NCBI GenBank assembly: GCA_945883955.1
Contig: CAMCYN010000009.1
Span: forward strand, 1 to 36,163
DNA from: Akkermansia muciniphila
Lineage (GTDB): Bacteria > Verrucomicrobiota > Verrucomicrobiia > Chthoniobacterales > Chthoniobacteraceae
Length of the DNA: 36,163 nucleotides
Direction of reading: 5' to 3'
In this document: positions 25,711-33,788 of the stretch, piece by piece
Position numbering within the stretch: position 1 is the first letter of the stretch
How the letters are laid out: each line of letters begins with the position of its first letter
Made by a program: the position numbers and the translations under genes
The notes under the pieces: model-generated
The model's input: only the letters and a program-made list of their open reading frames with translations
What the model was told of the DNA's origin: nothing
The model's database searches: none

Positions 25711-27291
25711 ATGAAAAAAATCCTCTCACTGCTTGTTGTCACAACGTCATTCATGCCGGCTTCCCTCCAGGCGGAATTGAAGCTCCCGGCGATTATCGGC
25801 GACCACATGGTTCTCCAGCAGAAGCAGGCAAACCCGATTTGGGGTTGGGAGAATCCCGGCTCGAAAGTGACGGTGAGCTTTGCCGGTCAGGTGAAGTCGG
25901 CAGAGGCTGGGGCGGATGGAAGGTGGACGGTTAAGCTCGACCCGGTTCCGGCAAACGCGGAGGCCCAAGTGCTCAAGATTGCCAGTGGTGCGCAAATTAT
26001 TGAAATTCAAGATGTGTTGGTTGGCGAGGTCTGGATGTGTTCGGGCCAGTCCAATATGGGGTTTGTTTTGGGGTCGGACTGGAATGGGGACCTGGAGGCA
26101 GCAGCCTCTAAGCTGCCCAATCTGCGTCTGATCAAGGTTCCTCTAGTTGGCACCCAGGAGTTAAAGACGGATTTCAAGGGCGCCTGGACGAGCAGCACGG
26201 CCCAGTCCGCCACGAATTTTAGCGCCGTGGGCTTTTTGTTTGGACGCTACATTCACCAGATTGTTGGCGTACCAGTTGGTCTCATTGACAATGCCTGGGG
26301 AGGCTCGGCTGCAGAAGCTTGGGTGCGCCGTGACACCATCGAGAAAGATCCGCGCTTCGCTCTTTTGATGGAAAACACCGTCAAAGCGGAGGCTTATCGG
26401 CAAACTGAAAAAGCCAAGGAAGACCATTCCGCTGCGTTGGAGAAACACAAAGAAGCAGCAGCCAAGGCCAAGGCTGACGGGAAACCGGCTCCCAGGGCGC
26501 CGCAATCTCCTGAGGCGTGGTTGACTGGAAATGCCCGTCCCGGAAATATTTTCGCCGGAATGGTCAATCCCACCCTTGGCTATGGAATGAAAGGTGTGGT
26601 GTGGTATCAAGGGGAATCCAACTCCGGCCGGGCTTGGGAACACGCCCAACTCTTTCCGCTTTTGATCGAGCAATGGCGCAAGGAATGGAATCAGGGCGAC
26701 TTGTCGTTCTATTGGGTGCAGCTGGCCGATTTCATGAAAGAAGACGCCCAACCCGGCGAAAGCGCCTGGGCCGAATTGCGTGAGACGCAGACAAAGACCC
26801 TGTCGCTCCCCAATACCGGCCAGGCTGTGATTATTGATCTCGGCGAAGGCAAAGACATTCACCCCAAAAACAAACACGACGTCGCCGCACGTTTAGTGCG
26901 TTGGGCTCTCGCAAAGGATTACGGGATTAAGATTCCGCACCGGAGCCCGGAGTTTAAATCGATGGAGTTGATTGGGAATAAAGCAGTGCTGACTATGGAC
27001 TGTTTTGGCAGTGCATTACGCACGTTCGACGTCGAGGAGGCCAAGGGGTTTGCCGTCTGTGGCGAAGATCGCCAATGGCAATGGGCCAAGGGCAAGGTGC
27101 TCGGAAAAGATAAGGTAGAGGTGTCCTGCGACGCCGTGGCCAATCCAGTAGCCGTCCGATATGCCTGGGCGAACAATCCAGTTTGTAATGTGACCAGCAG
27201 CGAAGGGTTGCCACTCACGCCATTCCGCACGGATGATTTCGAGATGATTACCAAGCCAAAGGCATCGGCCGGGGCTCCTGAGAAAAAGTAG
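25711..27291 (+). CDS. Sialate O-acetylesterase, secreted SGNH-hydrolase type
   Basis: Exported carbohydrate esterase of 526 residues that removes O-acetyl groups from sialic acids or other glycans. A signal peptide (MKKILSLLVVTTSFMPASLQA) is followed by an Ig-like beta region (22-100). The catalytic nucleophile lies in WMCSGQSNMGF near 108-118. Further family blocks are NAWGGSAAEAWV, VVWYQGESNSGRAW near 291-304 and the His-bearing DIHPKNKHDVAARL near 385-398. A charged Lys/Ala insert (about 225-265) is unusual. No other sialic-acid genes are present; it stands alone between the ATP-grasp gene and the convergent mogA. Confidence 0.94.
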   Translation: MKKILSLLVVTTSFMPASLQAELKLPAIIGDHMVLQQKQANPIWGWENPGSKVTVSFAGQVKSAEAGADGRWTVKLDPVPANAEAQVLKIASGAQIIEIQDVLVGEVWMCSGQSNMGFVLGSDWNGDLEAAASKLPNLRLIKVPLVGTQELKTDFKGAWTSSTAQSATNFSAVGFLFGRYIHQIVGVPVGLIDNAWGGSAAEAWVRRDTIEKDPRFALLMENTVKAEAYRQTEKAKEDHSAALEKHKEAAAKAKADGKPAPRAPQSPEAWLTGNARPGNIFAGMVNPTLGYGMKGVVWYQGESNSGRAWEHAQLFPLLIEQWRKEWNQGDLSFYWVQLADFMKEDAQPGESAWAELRETQTKTLSLPNTGQAVIIDLGEGKDIHPKNKHDVAARLVRWALAKDYGIKIPHRSPEFKSMELIGNKAVLTMDCFGSALRTFDVEEAKGFAVCGEDRQWQWAKGKVLGKDKVEVSCDAVANPVAVRYAWANNPVCNVTSSEGLPLTPFRTDDFEMITKPKASAGAPEKK

Positions 27292-27310
27292 ATTTCCCAT
27301 TTCAAGGGAT

Positions 27311-27344
27311 ACGGCAGGCATTCAACCGTCTGAATGTCTGCCGT
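27311..27344 (+). terminator. Hairpin between convergent esterase and mogA
   Basis: A 14-bp stem with one G-T wobble (27311-27324 with 27331-27344) and a 6-base loop. It sits 19 bases after the esterase stop and 15 before the mogA stop. T-tracts are poor on both sides, but position and stem length favour a bidirectional terminator. Confidence 0.6.
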
Positions 27345-27359
27345 TAAAATCCCCCGGGG

Positions 27360-27833
27360 TTATTCGCCGTTAAGGTGTTTAATAGCCTCAAGGATCGCCG
27401 GAAACACCAGCGGCAAACATTCCCCGATAGCCTTGGGGTTGCCTGGTAAATTCACGATGAGCGTGCGGCCTCGAGTGCCGGCTGTGGATCGGGACAGGAT
27501 GGCGGTTTTGACCTTTTCAAACGACATCACCCGCATGATCTCGCCGAAGCCTGGCAGTTCCCTTTCCAAAACGGCCCGCGTTGCCTCAGGGGTGACATCG
27601 CGCGAAGCGGGTCCAGTGCCTCCGGTTGTGACAACCAAATGGCACGTCTCGTTGTCGCAGAGTTGCCGGAGCGTTTCTTCGATGACGTGACGCTCGTCGG
27701 GAACCACGACGCGCACCCACTCGATGGGACCGGGGTGGAGGGAGTGTGTTATGCGCTCGATTTCAGGGCCGCTACGATCCTCGTAAACGCCGGCGCTGGC
27801 GCGATCGCTTAGGGTGAGTCTGGCGATTTTCAT
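27360..27833 (-). CDS. mogA: Molybdopterin adenylyltransferase (MogA/MoaB family)
   Basis: Adenylates molybdopterin before molybdenum insertion in Moco synthesis. It is 157 residues with RLTLSDRASAGVYEDRSGP at the N-terminus, the binding motif VVTTGGTGPASRDVTPEAT near 67-85, and IVNLPGNPKAIGECL near 125-139. It is the third gene of a minus-strand run moeA-moaC-mogA, 23 bases after moaC. MoaB and MogA cannot be fully told apart by eye; the SDRAS...DRSGP start favours MogA. Confidence 0.93.
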   Translation of the reverse strand: MKIARLTLSDRASAGVYEDRSGPEIERITHSLHPGPIEWVRVVVPDERHVIEETLRQLCDNETCHLVVTTGGTGPASRDVTPEATRAVLERELPGFGEIMRVMSFEKVKTAILSRSTAGTRGRTLIVNLPGNPKAIGECLPLVFPAILEAIKHLNGE

Positions 27834-27856
27834 AGGAAAAATGAAGCGTGGCGCGT

Positions 27857-28315
27857 CTAGGCCTTTGTCTTTTTTGTGACGCGTAATCCATCAATCACCA
27901 TCGTTTTGTCGACTGCCTTGCACATGTCGTAGATAGTTAGCGCCGCGATGCTTGCAGCGGTGAGAGCTTCCATTTCCACACCAGTTTTTGCGGTCGTTGC
28001 TGCCGTGGTGTGGATCTGAATGGCGTCCTCCTCAATGAGAAAATCGACTTGGACGGAGTCGAGCGGAAGGGAGTGACAGAGTGGGATTAATTCATCGGTG
28101 CGCTTCGCCGCCTGGATTGCGGCGATTTTAGCGACGGTTAGCACGTCACCTTTGGGCAGGGCGGCATGGCGCAATGCTTCAATGGTAGTGGGAAGGCAGC
28201 GGACGTGGCAGCTGGCGCTGGCAGTTCTGCGTTGTTCAGGTTTGGTGCCGACGTCCACCATTCTGGCAGCCCCGCTGGGGTCGAGATGTGAAAAAGAGGA
28301 ATGGGACTGCGACAT
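27857..28315 (-). CDS. moaC: Cyclic pyranopterin monophosphate synthase MoaC
   Basis: Converts the MoaA product to cyclic pyranopterin monophosphate, an early Moco step. From ATG 28315 it is 152 residues; the frame remains open upstream into moeA but that extension is not family sequence. Markers: FSHLDPSGAARMVDVGTKP at the N-terminus, KGDVLTVAKIAAIQAAKRT, ELIPLCHSLPLDSV near 76-89, KTGVEMEALTAASIAAL and DMCKAVDK with the catalytic Lys. It follows moeA by 17 bases. The partner moaA is not in the window. Confidence 0.96.
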   Translation of the reverse strand: MSQSHSSFSHLDPSGAARMVDVGTKPEQRRTASASCHVRCLPTTIEALRHAALPKGDVLTVAKIAAIQAAKRTDELIPLCHSLPLDSVQVDFLIEEDAIQIHTTAATTAKTGVEMEALTAASIAALTIYDMCKAVDKTMVIDGLRVTKKTKA

Positions 28316-28332
28316 AATTGATGTTTGAGGGT

Positions 28333-29535
28333 TTAGGCGATGGGGGGTGCGAGAAATAGACATTCCACTTCGGAGCCAGCTGCCGTCGCTGGGCATCCCG
28401 ACGGGAGTCGGAGCAGGGCGTTGGCTCCCAATAATCCGCGCATGTCCCCGGAACTTTGCCAGGGGAGGGGAAAGGCTCGTAGCTGGAAATCGTGGATTCC
28501 GATTTGAGCCGGCCACCATGTTTCGCGGCTGTCAGGCATTCGGGGAAGGGCCGTTGCGAGCGGAACACGGATCAGATTCAGTTCAGAGCCGAGACCCAGG
28601 AAGCACTGGAGTGCATGTTGAATGGCCAGGTGGAATGTCACAAAATGGGACACTGGATTTCCGGGAATCACAAAGGCGGCCTGCTGACCTCGGGTGGCAA
28701 AGATCAGCGGTTTGCCGGGGCGCAGGTTTACTTTCGGAAAGTGAATCGTAAAGCCCAATGCCCTCAGAGCGCGGGCTCCAAAGTCAAAGTCGCCAACGCT
28801 CGCACCTCCCGAGATCAGCAGTAAATCCCAGGAGTCCGCAGGGGTGGTTGTGACTGGGGTAATCAGATCTTCGAGTGTGTCGGGAACACGTTCTTGCCGG
28901 ATCAGCCTCGCGCCGTGCTCGGATAAAAGTCCGGCGATTAACACGGAGTTGGAGTCGCGAATTTGAGCGCCCACGGGTGAGCTTTCCGGCGCTACGAGCT
29001 CATTTCCCGTGGCCAAATGAATGACGCCAGGTTGCCTGACCACAAGGGGTTGGGTTAGCCCTATCCCCGCGAGGATTGAGAGTTCTCCGGGTCCAAGGCG
29101 AGTCCCTTCTTCGAGGAGAACCGAGCCGCGCGCAGCATCTTCGCCGCGGTGGCGGATCCATGTCCGTGTCTGAGGCTCGGTCGGCACAAGCGTTTGGTTT
29201 TCCCGGCTCGTGTTTTCCTGGGGGAGGACGCGGGTGGTGCCGTCGGGGAGCTTGGCTCCGGTGAAAATACGAACGCACTCGCCGGGGCGAATCTCGAGTG
29301 CCGGAGTCGTGCCCGCCTGTATTTCTCCGACAATGACAAACTGGGGCGGTGCGCCACTGTCGTTCACGGCGTATCCGTCCATGGCGGAACGATCAAAGGG
29401 TGGGATGTCATCGGGGGCGCAGGCCGCTTGCCGGAGGATTCTCTGCCGAGCCTGGTCGAGCGAGATGGCTTCTGAACGCAGTGGGGTAATGTTTGCGGAG
29501 ATCAGGGCACGGGCATCAGCCAGGGTCAGCATCAT
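28333..29535 (-). CDS. moeA: Molybdopterin molybdenumtransferase MoeA
   Basis: Inserts molybdate into adenylated molybdopterin. It is 400 residues: N-terminal PFDRSAMDGYAV near 45-56, the domain-2 beta region (GTTPALEIRPGECVRIFTGAKLPDG), the catalytic MoCF-like fold with LLISGGASVGDFDFG near 236-250 and VIPGNPVSHFVTFHL near 290-304, and a C-terminal beta barrel (about 325-400). First gene of the minus-strand Moco run; it diverges from moaD with only 63 bases between the starts, so both promoters must overlap there. I see no Mo-cofactor riboswitch in that gap. Confidence 0.96.
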   Translation of the reverse strand: MMLTLADARALISANITPLRSEAISLDQARQRILRQAACAPDDIPPFDRSAMDGYAVNDSGAPPQFVIVGEIQAGTTPALEIRPGECVRIFTGAKLPDGTTRVLPQENTSRENQTLVPTEPQTRTWIRHRGEDAARGSVLLEEGTRLGPGELSILAGIGLTQPLVVRQPGVIHLATGNELVAPESSPVGAQIRDSNSVLIAGLLSEHGARLIRQERVPDTLEDLITPVTTTPADSWDLLLISGGASVGDFDFGARALRALGFTIHFPKVNLRPGKPLIFATRGQQAAFVIPGNPVSHFVTFHLAIQHALQCFLGLGSELNLIRVPLATALPRMPDSRETWWPAQIGIHDFQLRAFPLPWQSSGDMRGLLGANALLRLPSGCPATAAGSEVECLFLAPPIA

Positions 29536-29598
29536 GAGAAGAGGGGGTGGTGGGGGCGGCCTTGCGAAGGCTGGGAGAGCGTAGTAGATGGATGGCTT

Positions 29599-29832
29599 AT
29601 GAACCAGATTCGGCTTCTTGCTTTCGCCCAGGCTCGAGACGCCCTTGGCTTTTCCGAAAGGGTGCTGAATGTGGCTGAATCTGATTCACCTGCGAAAATC
29701 ATCTCACAACTGGGCATCGAGAAACCGTTTATCGGGTGGAGAGTGGCTCTGGATTGTGAATATGTGGAATGGGACGCTCCGGTGGGAGCTCGTTCGGAGA
29801 TGGCGCTGATTCCACCGGTGAGCGGAGGTTAA
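29599..29832 (+). CDS. moaD: Molybdopterin synthase small subunit (sulfur carrier)
   Basis: Ubiquitin-like carrier of 77 residues whose thiocarboxylated C-terminus gives sulfur to form the dithiolene of molybdopterin. It begins MNQIRLLAFAQARDALGF and ends in PPVSGG, the required Gly-Gly. It is translationally linked to moaE: the stop is one base before the moaE ATG, and the GGAGG inside its last codons serves as the moaE ribosome-binding site. Confidence 0.95.
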   Translation: MNQIRLLAFAQARDALGFSERVLNVAESDSPAKIISQLGIEKPFIGWRVALDCEYVEWDAPVGARSEMALIPPVSGG

Positions 29833-29833
29833 G

Positions 29834-30208
29834 ATGCGTGTGGTTATCATTTTTCGGCAGGACGCCCTAGTGGTTCCTGCGTTGGAGTTAGATTCGAGGG
29901 AGACGGGAGCGTCCGTTGACTTTCTTGGAATTGTTCGGGAACTGGAAGGGGACCAGCGTCTGAAAGGGTTGTGGTACGAGGCGTACGAACCGATGGCCCA
30001 GCGTTTGTTGGAACGGATGTTCTCTGAAGTTAATGAGTTGTATCCGGCTTATAATGTTTATTTTGTGCACCGGATTGGCTGGGTGCCTGTGGGTGAAGCC
30101 TCGTTGCTCATCCGTGTGCAAACTGCGCATCGCGGTGAAGCGTTCGGGTTCCTGTCCGAGGCCATCACTCGAATGAAGCGCGACGTGCCAATTTGGAAGA
30201 GGGCTTGA
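29834..30208 (+). CDS. moaE: Molybdopterin synthase catalytic subunit
   Basis: Large subunit of the MoaD2-MoaE2 synthase. It is 124 residues, somewhat shorter than the usual 140-150, but has the core: GASVDFLGIVREL near 25-37, LWYEAYEPMAQRLLE, VYFVHRIGWVPVGEASLLI near 75-93, HRGEAFGFLSEAITRMKRDVPIWKR at the end. Both catalytic-type lysines (RMKRD and PIWKR) are kept. It is preceded by GGAGG within moaD. No terminator with a T-tract follows. Confidence 0.95.
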   Translation: MRVVIIFRQDALVVPALELDSRETGASVDFLGIVRELEGDQRLKGLWYEAYEPMAQRLLERMFSEVNELYPAYNVYFVHRIGWVPVGEASLLIRVQTAHRGEAFGFLSEAITRMKRDVPIWKRA

Positions 30209-30541
30209 GTGTGAAGTGGAGATGTCGCCGGACCGGGTAGCGTTCCAGGCGCGCGAAAAAGCCAGAAGGTGAGACTGGGTGTTTCTTTTTAGACACCTGA
30301 AATGGAGCTGGGCGAAAGGTAGTGGCACCGGGGATGAATTGGAGGGTGGGTAGGGGTGGGGTTTTTGTGGTGAGGGAAGATGTGTGTGTCGGAAGTCGTC
30401 TGTTTGTAAGTGGCTAAAGTGTAACAGTTACACTGTGTATGAATTGAATTCATGGTATCGCTAAAAATGTTGAGTGCTGCTTATGGCTGCCGAATCTCCC
30501 CCATGGCATGCGGGCAGCTAAAGGAGCTCCTAGACCGAAGC
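30209..30541. other. Intergenic region upstream of the nitrate-uptake operon
   Basis: This 333-base gap has no credible gene. It holds a weak hairpin with a CTTTTT loop (30278-30297), a G/T-rich stretch (about 30330-30385) and two inverted repeats at 30418-30453. An AAGGAG at 30521-30526 forms a perfect 10-base palindrome (30522-30531) 10-15 bases before the chosen ATG. Confidence 0.6.
30418..30453. promoter_or_regulatory. Two adjacent inverted repeats, candidate operator of the nitrate operon
   Basis: AGTGTAACAGTTACACT (30418-30434, 8-bp arms around one base) is followed four bases later by ATGAATTGAATTCAT (30439-30453, 7-bp arms around one base). Centres are 20 bases apart, about two helical turns, 90-125 bases before the ATG at 30542. 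This fits a dimeric regulator, possibly the LysR-type protein at the right edge. Confidence 0.5.
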
Positions 30542-32896
30542 ATGAGTTCCGTAACCAAAATTTCTAAAACCTCTAGAGACACTCTCCGATTGGGGTTTGT
30601 GGCTCTTACGGACTGCGCTCCCATAGTGATGGCGCAGGAGCTTGGGTTGTTTGCCAAATACGGTTTGCAGGTGGAGCTCCACCGTGAGGTGGGGTGGGCT
30701 ACTGTTCGGGAAAAGATGATTTACGGCGAATTGGATGCGGCTCACGCACCCGCGGGGATGGTAATTGCGGCCTGTTGCGGATTTGGGTCCCTTGCGGTGG
30801 AATGCCTCACGGGTTTGGTTACGAGCCTTAATGGCAACGGGATTACACTTTCGGAAAACCTCCGAAAAAAGGGCATCCTCACCGGAAGTGACCTTCGGGC
30901 GGAGATTAACAAGAGGGAGCGGGCCTACACGTTTGGGGCGGTGTATTCCTTTTCGTCGCACAGCTTTTTACTGCGCCAGTGGCTTTTGAAGAATGGCATC
31001 TGCCCGGATCGCGATGTCCGAATTGTAGTAGTTCCGCCCCAGCAGTTGCCCGCAAATCTGAAGGCTGGGAGTTTGGACGGTTATTGCGTGGGCGAACCCT
31101 GGAATTCGCGCGCGGTGCAGGACAGGAGCGGATTCTGTGTGGCGTCGAGCCAGGACCTCGAGACGTACCATCCGGAGAAAGTGCTCATGGTTCGCAAAAG
31201 TTTTGCTGAGCAATACGAGCAGCGGCATCTGGCGTTGGTCGCGGCTCTAATCGAGTCCTGCCGGTTTTGTCAAAAGGCTGAAAACCTCGCCCAGATCGGT
31301 GCGACCCTTTCCAGGCGTGAATACCTCGGTGGCACGCCAGAAACGACCGGAATGGGGATTGAAAAGGAAACGCGTTTTTCGAAAGCGGGCGGACTCGGAA
31401 ATCTCCAGCCAATATTTTCCGGAGAAGGAGTCAATGAGCCTACGCTTGCGAAGGCGCAATGGATCGCGCGCAGCGTAGCGGGGAGCGGCCATCTCCAGGA
31501 CGAATTCCAGCCCTCTTCCAGCCAGCTCTCGGAATGGTTCCGGGAGGATATTTTCGCGAAGGCATCCCAGCTAGTTAACGACAACAAACTTATGAAAAAC
31601 ACACCTGCATCAAACCAAACTGGCGCCCTGAGCCGCCGCCGTTTCCTAACCGCCACGGCAAAAGGACTGGGCCTTGGCGCCCTGATGAATGGCCTCCCCG
31701 GAGGGTGGGTCGGAGGACTTTATGCGAGCGAGGCTCCCGAGGTCGCCGACATGAAATTCGGGATTATTGCTCTGACCGACTGCTCTCCCATCGTAATTGC
31801 GCATGAAAAGGGGCTCTTCAAAAAATACGGGATTAATTCCACGGTAGCCAAGGGGGCGAACTGGGCGGCAATTCGTGATGCGCTCTCAAACGGCGACAAT
31901 CAGGCCACACACATGCTTCTGGGGATGCCGATTGCCTCTTCAATGGGACTAGGCGGGGCTCCGAAGAAAGCTATGGTTGTCCCCTGGCTGCTCAACCGCA
32001 ACGGACAATCCATCACGATCAAAAAGGAACTGGCGGGGAAAGTGGGCGAGGATCCCAAGGCGCTGAAGCCTTTTGTTGAGGCAGCGAAAAAGGCAGGGAC
32101 GCCGATGAGTTTTGCCATGACGTTCCCAACCGGGACGCACGCGATGTGGATGCGTTATTACCTGGCGGCCGGCGGGATCCATCCTGGAGATGCCCAAGGA
32201 GGCGGAGGCGACATTTCGCTGATCACCGTACCGCCACCCCAAATGGTTGCAAATATGAAGGTCGGCAAGATGGACGGATTCTGCGTTGGTGAACCTTGGA
32301 ATGCCCGTGCGATTTCCGATGATATTGGCTTCAGTGCGATCAACACACAGGCCATGTGGAAGGATCATCCCGAGAAGGTGTGTGCTTTCACGGCCGAGTT
32401 TGCGGACAAAAATCCCAAGACGGTCAAAGCTGTTTTGAAGGCGTTGCATGAAGCCAGCGTCTGGCTCGATAAGATGGAAAACCGCCCTGAGCAGGCTCAG
32501 ATTGTTTCGGCTGCGACCTACATTAACTGTCCTGCAGAGACGATTTTAGGCCGTCTACAGGGTAAGTATGACATGGGTGACGGCCGGAAGTTCCGCGACC
32601 CGAACTACATGATCTTTAGCGATCGGAACACCAACTTTCCCCAACCCAAGTACTGCAAGTGGTGGCTTACGCAGTTCCGTCGTTGGGGGTTTGTGGAAGG
32701 CGCTCCGGACTATGAGGCCGTAACCAAAGAAGTCATGCGTACGGATCTCTACACCGAAGCCATGAAAGAAATCGGGTACAAGCATGGCGGTCTGGACGAG
32801 AAGGCCGAGACTTTGTTTGACGGTCGCGTGTTTGATCCCAAGGGATCGCTGGAGGGCTATGCCGCCGGATTTGAAGTGAAGAGTTTAAAGGGCTAA
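30542..32896 (+). CDS. nrtA: NasS/NrtC-tail-like nitrate-binding domain fused to NrtA nitrate-binding protein
   Basis: A single open frame of 784 residues containing two CmpA/NrtA-type domains. Residues about 13-345 start without a signal peptide (TLRLGFVALTDCAPIVMAQE) and contain DGYCVGEPWNSRAV, as in the cytoplasmic nitrate sensor NasS or the C-terminal regulatory half of cyanobacterial NrtC. There is no stop before residue 351 (Met, ATG 31592), which begins a normal NrtA: Tat signal SRRRFLTATAKGLGLG, then FGIIALTDCSPIVIAHEKG and DGFCVGEPWNARAI. ATG 30542 was preferred to 30452, which would overlap an inverted repeat. nrtB begins six bases after the stop. Either a true fusion or two proteins from two starts is possible. 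Confidence 0.9.
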   Translation: MSSVTKISKTSRDTLRLGFVALTDCAPIVMAQELGLFAKYGLQVELHREVGWATVREKMIYGELDAAHAPAGMVIAACCGFGSLAVECLTGLVTSLNGNGITLSENLRKKGILTGSDLRAEINKRERAYTFGAVYSFSSHSFLLRQWLLKNGICPDRDVRIVVVPPQQLPANLKAGSLDGYCVGEPWNSRAVQDRSGFCVASSQDLETYHPEKVLMVRKSFAEQYEQRHLALVAALIESCRFCQKAENLAQIGATLSRREYLGGTPETTGMGIEKETRFSKAGGLGNLQPIFSGEGVNEPTLAKAQWIARSVAGSGHLQDEFQPSSSQLSEWFREDIFAKASQLVNDNKLMKNTPASNQTGALSRRRFLTATAKGLGLGALMNGLPGGWVGGLYASEAPEVADMKFGIIALTDCSPIVIAHEKGLFKKYGINSTVAKGANWAAIRDALSNGDNQATHMLLGMPIASSMGLGGAPKKAMVVPWLLNRNGQSITIKKELAGKVGEDPKALKPFVEAAKKAGTPMSFAMTFPTGTHAMWMRYYLAAGGIHPGDAQGGGGDISLITVPPPQMVANMKVGKMDGFCVGEPWNARAISDDIGFSAINTQAMWKDHPEKVCAFTAEFADKNPKTVKAVLKALHEASVWLDKMENRPEQAQIVSAATYINCPAETILGRLQGKYDMGDGRKFRDPNYMIFSDRNTNFPQPKYCKWWLTQFRRWGFVEGAPDYEAVTKEVMRTDLYTEAMKEIGYKHGGLDEKAETLFDGRVFDPKGSLEGYAAGFEVKSLKG
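31592..31699 (+). other. Internal Tat signal and possible second start for NrtA
   Basis: In-frame ATG 31592 opens 434 codons, the normal length of an NrtA precursor. Twin-arginine motif SRRRFL is at residues 14-19 from this ATG, with a hydrophobic core GLGLGALMNGLPG and an ALA-like exit near LYASEA. No Shine-Dalgarno is visible before the ATG. Confidence 0.7.
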
Positions 32897-32902
32897 CCAA
32901 CT

Positions 32903-33784
32903 ATGAAGTGGATTCAACGACTTGGCCTGGATGCGGTGCTGCTGCCGCTTGTTGGAGTTTTCATGTGCCTCATTGTGTGGTCTGGAATTTCCGGCAAGTC
33001 GGTGACGACAAAAACAAAGGACGACTGGGGTGATGTGGTGACGACCACAAAACGGACGGGTATTTCAGCCGATTTACCCGGTCCGATGGAGACCTGGGAA
33101 AAGAGCCGTTCCTATATCCTCAATCCATTGGCAAAGCGGGGGGAACTCGATCAGGGGATCCTCCGCTTTACCTGGCTGTCGTTGACTCTGGTCGTCCAAG
33201 GATACCTCATAGCACTGGTTGTTGGGACGCCTCTGGGCTTTTGCCTCGGACTCTCCAAGACATTTGGAAAGATGTTTGACCCCATCTTCCAGATCCTTCG
33301 TCCGGTGTCTCCGCTGGCATGGTTGCCGCTGGGGATGGTGTTGTTTTTGAGCGCGAAGATTCAGGTTCCTGGATTTGGTGCTTATACAGCCTCGGAACTG
33401 GCGGCCGTTTTCACCATTGCGATCTGTTCGATGTGGCCGACCGTTTTGAACACGGCGGTCGGAGTCCGGGCGATTCCCCAAGATTATCTGAATGTGGCCA
33501 AGGTTTTAAAACTCTCGCCGGCGAAGACTCTGGTGAAGGTTCTGATTCCCGCCACGCTCCCTTACATGTTCACTGGGTTCCGACTCTCCCTGGGGATTGC
33601 GTGGCTGGTGATCGTGGCGGCGGAAATGCTCACGGGCCGGCCTGGAGTAGGAGGGTTCCTGTGGCAGCAATACAATGCGCTGAGTTATTCGCATATCATC
33701 CTGTGCATCCTCACCATCGGTGTCGTGGGATATGCCCTGGACCGGCTTATGTCGTTTATCGAATCTAGGTTACGCGCCGCTTAA
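32903..33784 (+). CDS. nrtB: Nitrate/bicarbonate-type ABC transporter permease
   Basis: Inner-membrane permease (BPD_transp_1 family) of 293 residues. An N-terminal membrane segment (LDAVLLPLVGVFMCLIVWSGI) is followed by a charged periplasmic stretch of about 60 residues, then a core of five or so segments from residue 92. The EAA loop that contacts the ATPases reads VAKVLKLSPAKTLVKVLIPATLP near 196-218; AAEMLTGRPGVGGFLWQQ near 237-254 is typical of the NrtB/SsuC group. Six bases after nrtA; nrtC begins four bases after its stop. Confidence 0.95.
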   Translation: MKWIQRLGLDAVLLPLVGVFMCLIVWSGISGKSVTTKTKDDWGDVVTTTKRTGISADLPGPMETWEKSRSYILNPLAKRGELDQGILRFTWLSLTLVVQGYLIALVVGTPLGFCLGLSKTFGKMFDPIFQILRPVSPLAWLPLGMVLFLSAKIQVPGFGAYTASELAAVFTIAICSMWPTVLNTAVGVRAIPQDYLNVAKVLKLSPAKTLVKVLIPATLPYMFTGFRLSLGIAWLVIVAAEMLTGRPGVGGFLWQQYNALSYSHIILCILTIGVVGYALDRLMSFIESRLRAA

Positions 33785-33788
33785 TATT

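Noticed and set aside
26161-26877. 238-codon minus-strand frame inside the sialate O-acetylesterase gene
   Set aside because: It is antisense to a gene with a complete family pattern and has no own motif.
28316-28519. Extended N-terminus of MoaC (68 codons upstream in frame)
   Set aside because: It lies inside the 3' end of moeA, and MoaC family sequence begins near ATG 28315.
30278-30297. Terminator after moaE
   Set aside because: The stem is only 7-8 pairs with a wobble and no T-tract follows; it is reported only as part of the intergenic description.
30504-30519. Sigma-54-like promoter TGGCAT-N5-CAGCT before the nitrate operon
   Set aside because: The -12 element matches only GC, and a transcript from it would start at or after the likely ribosome-binding site.
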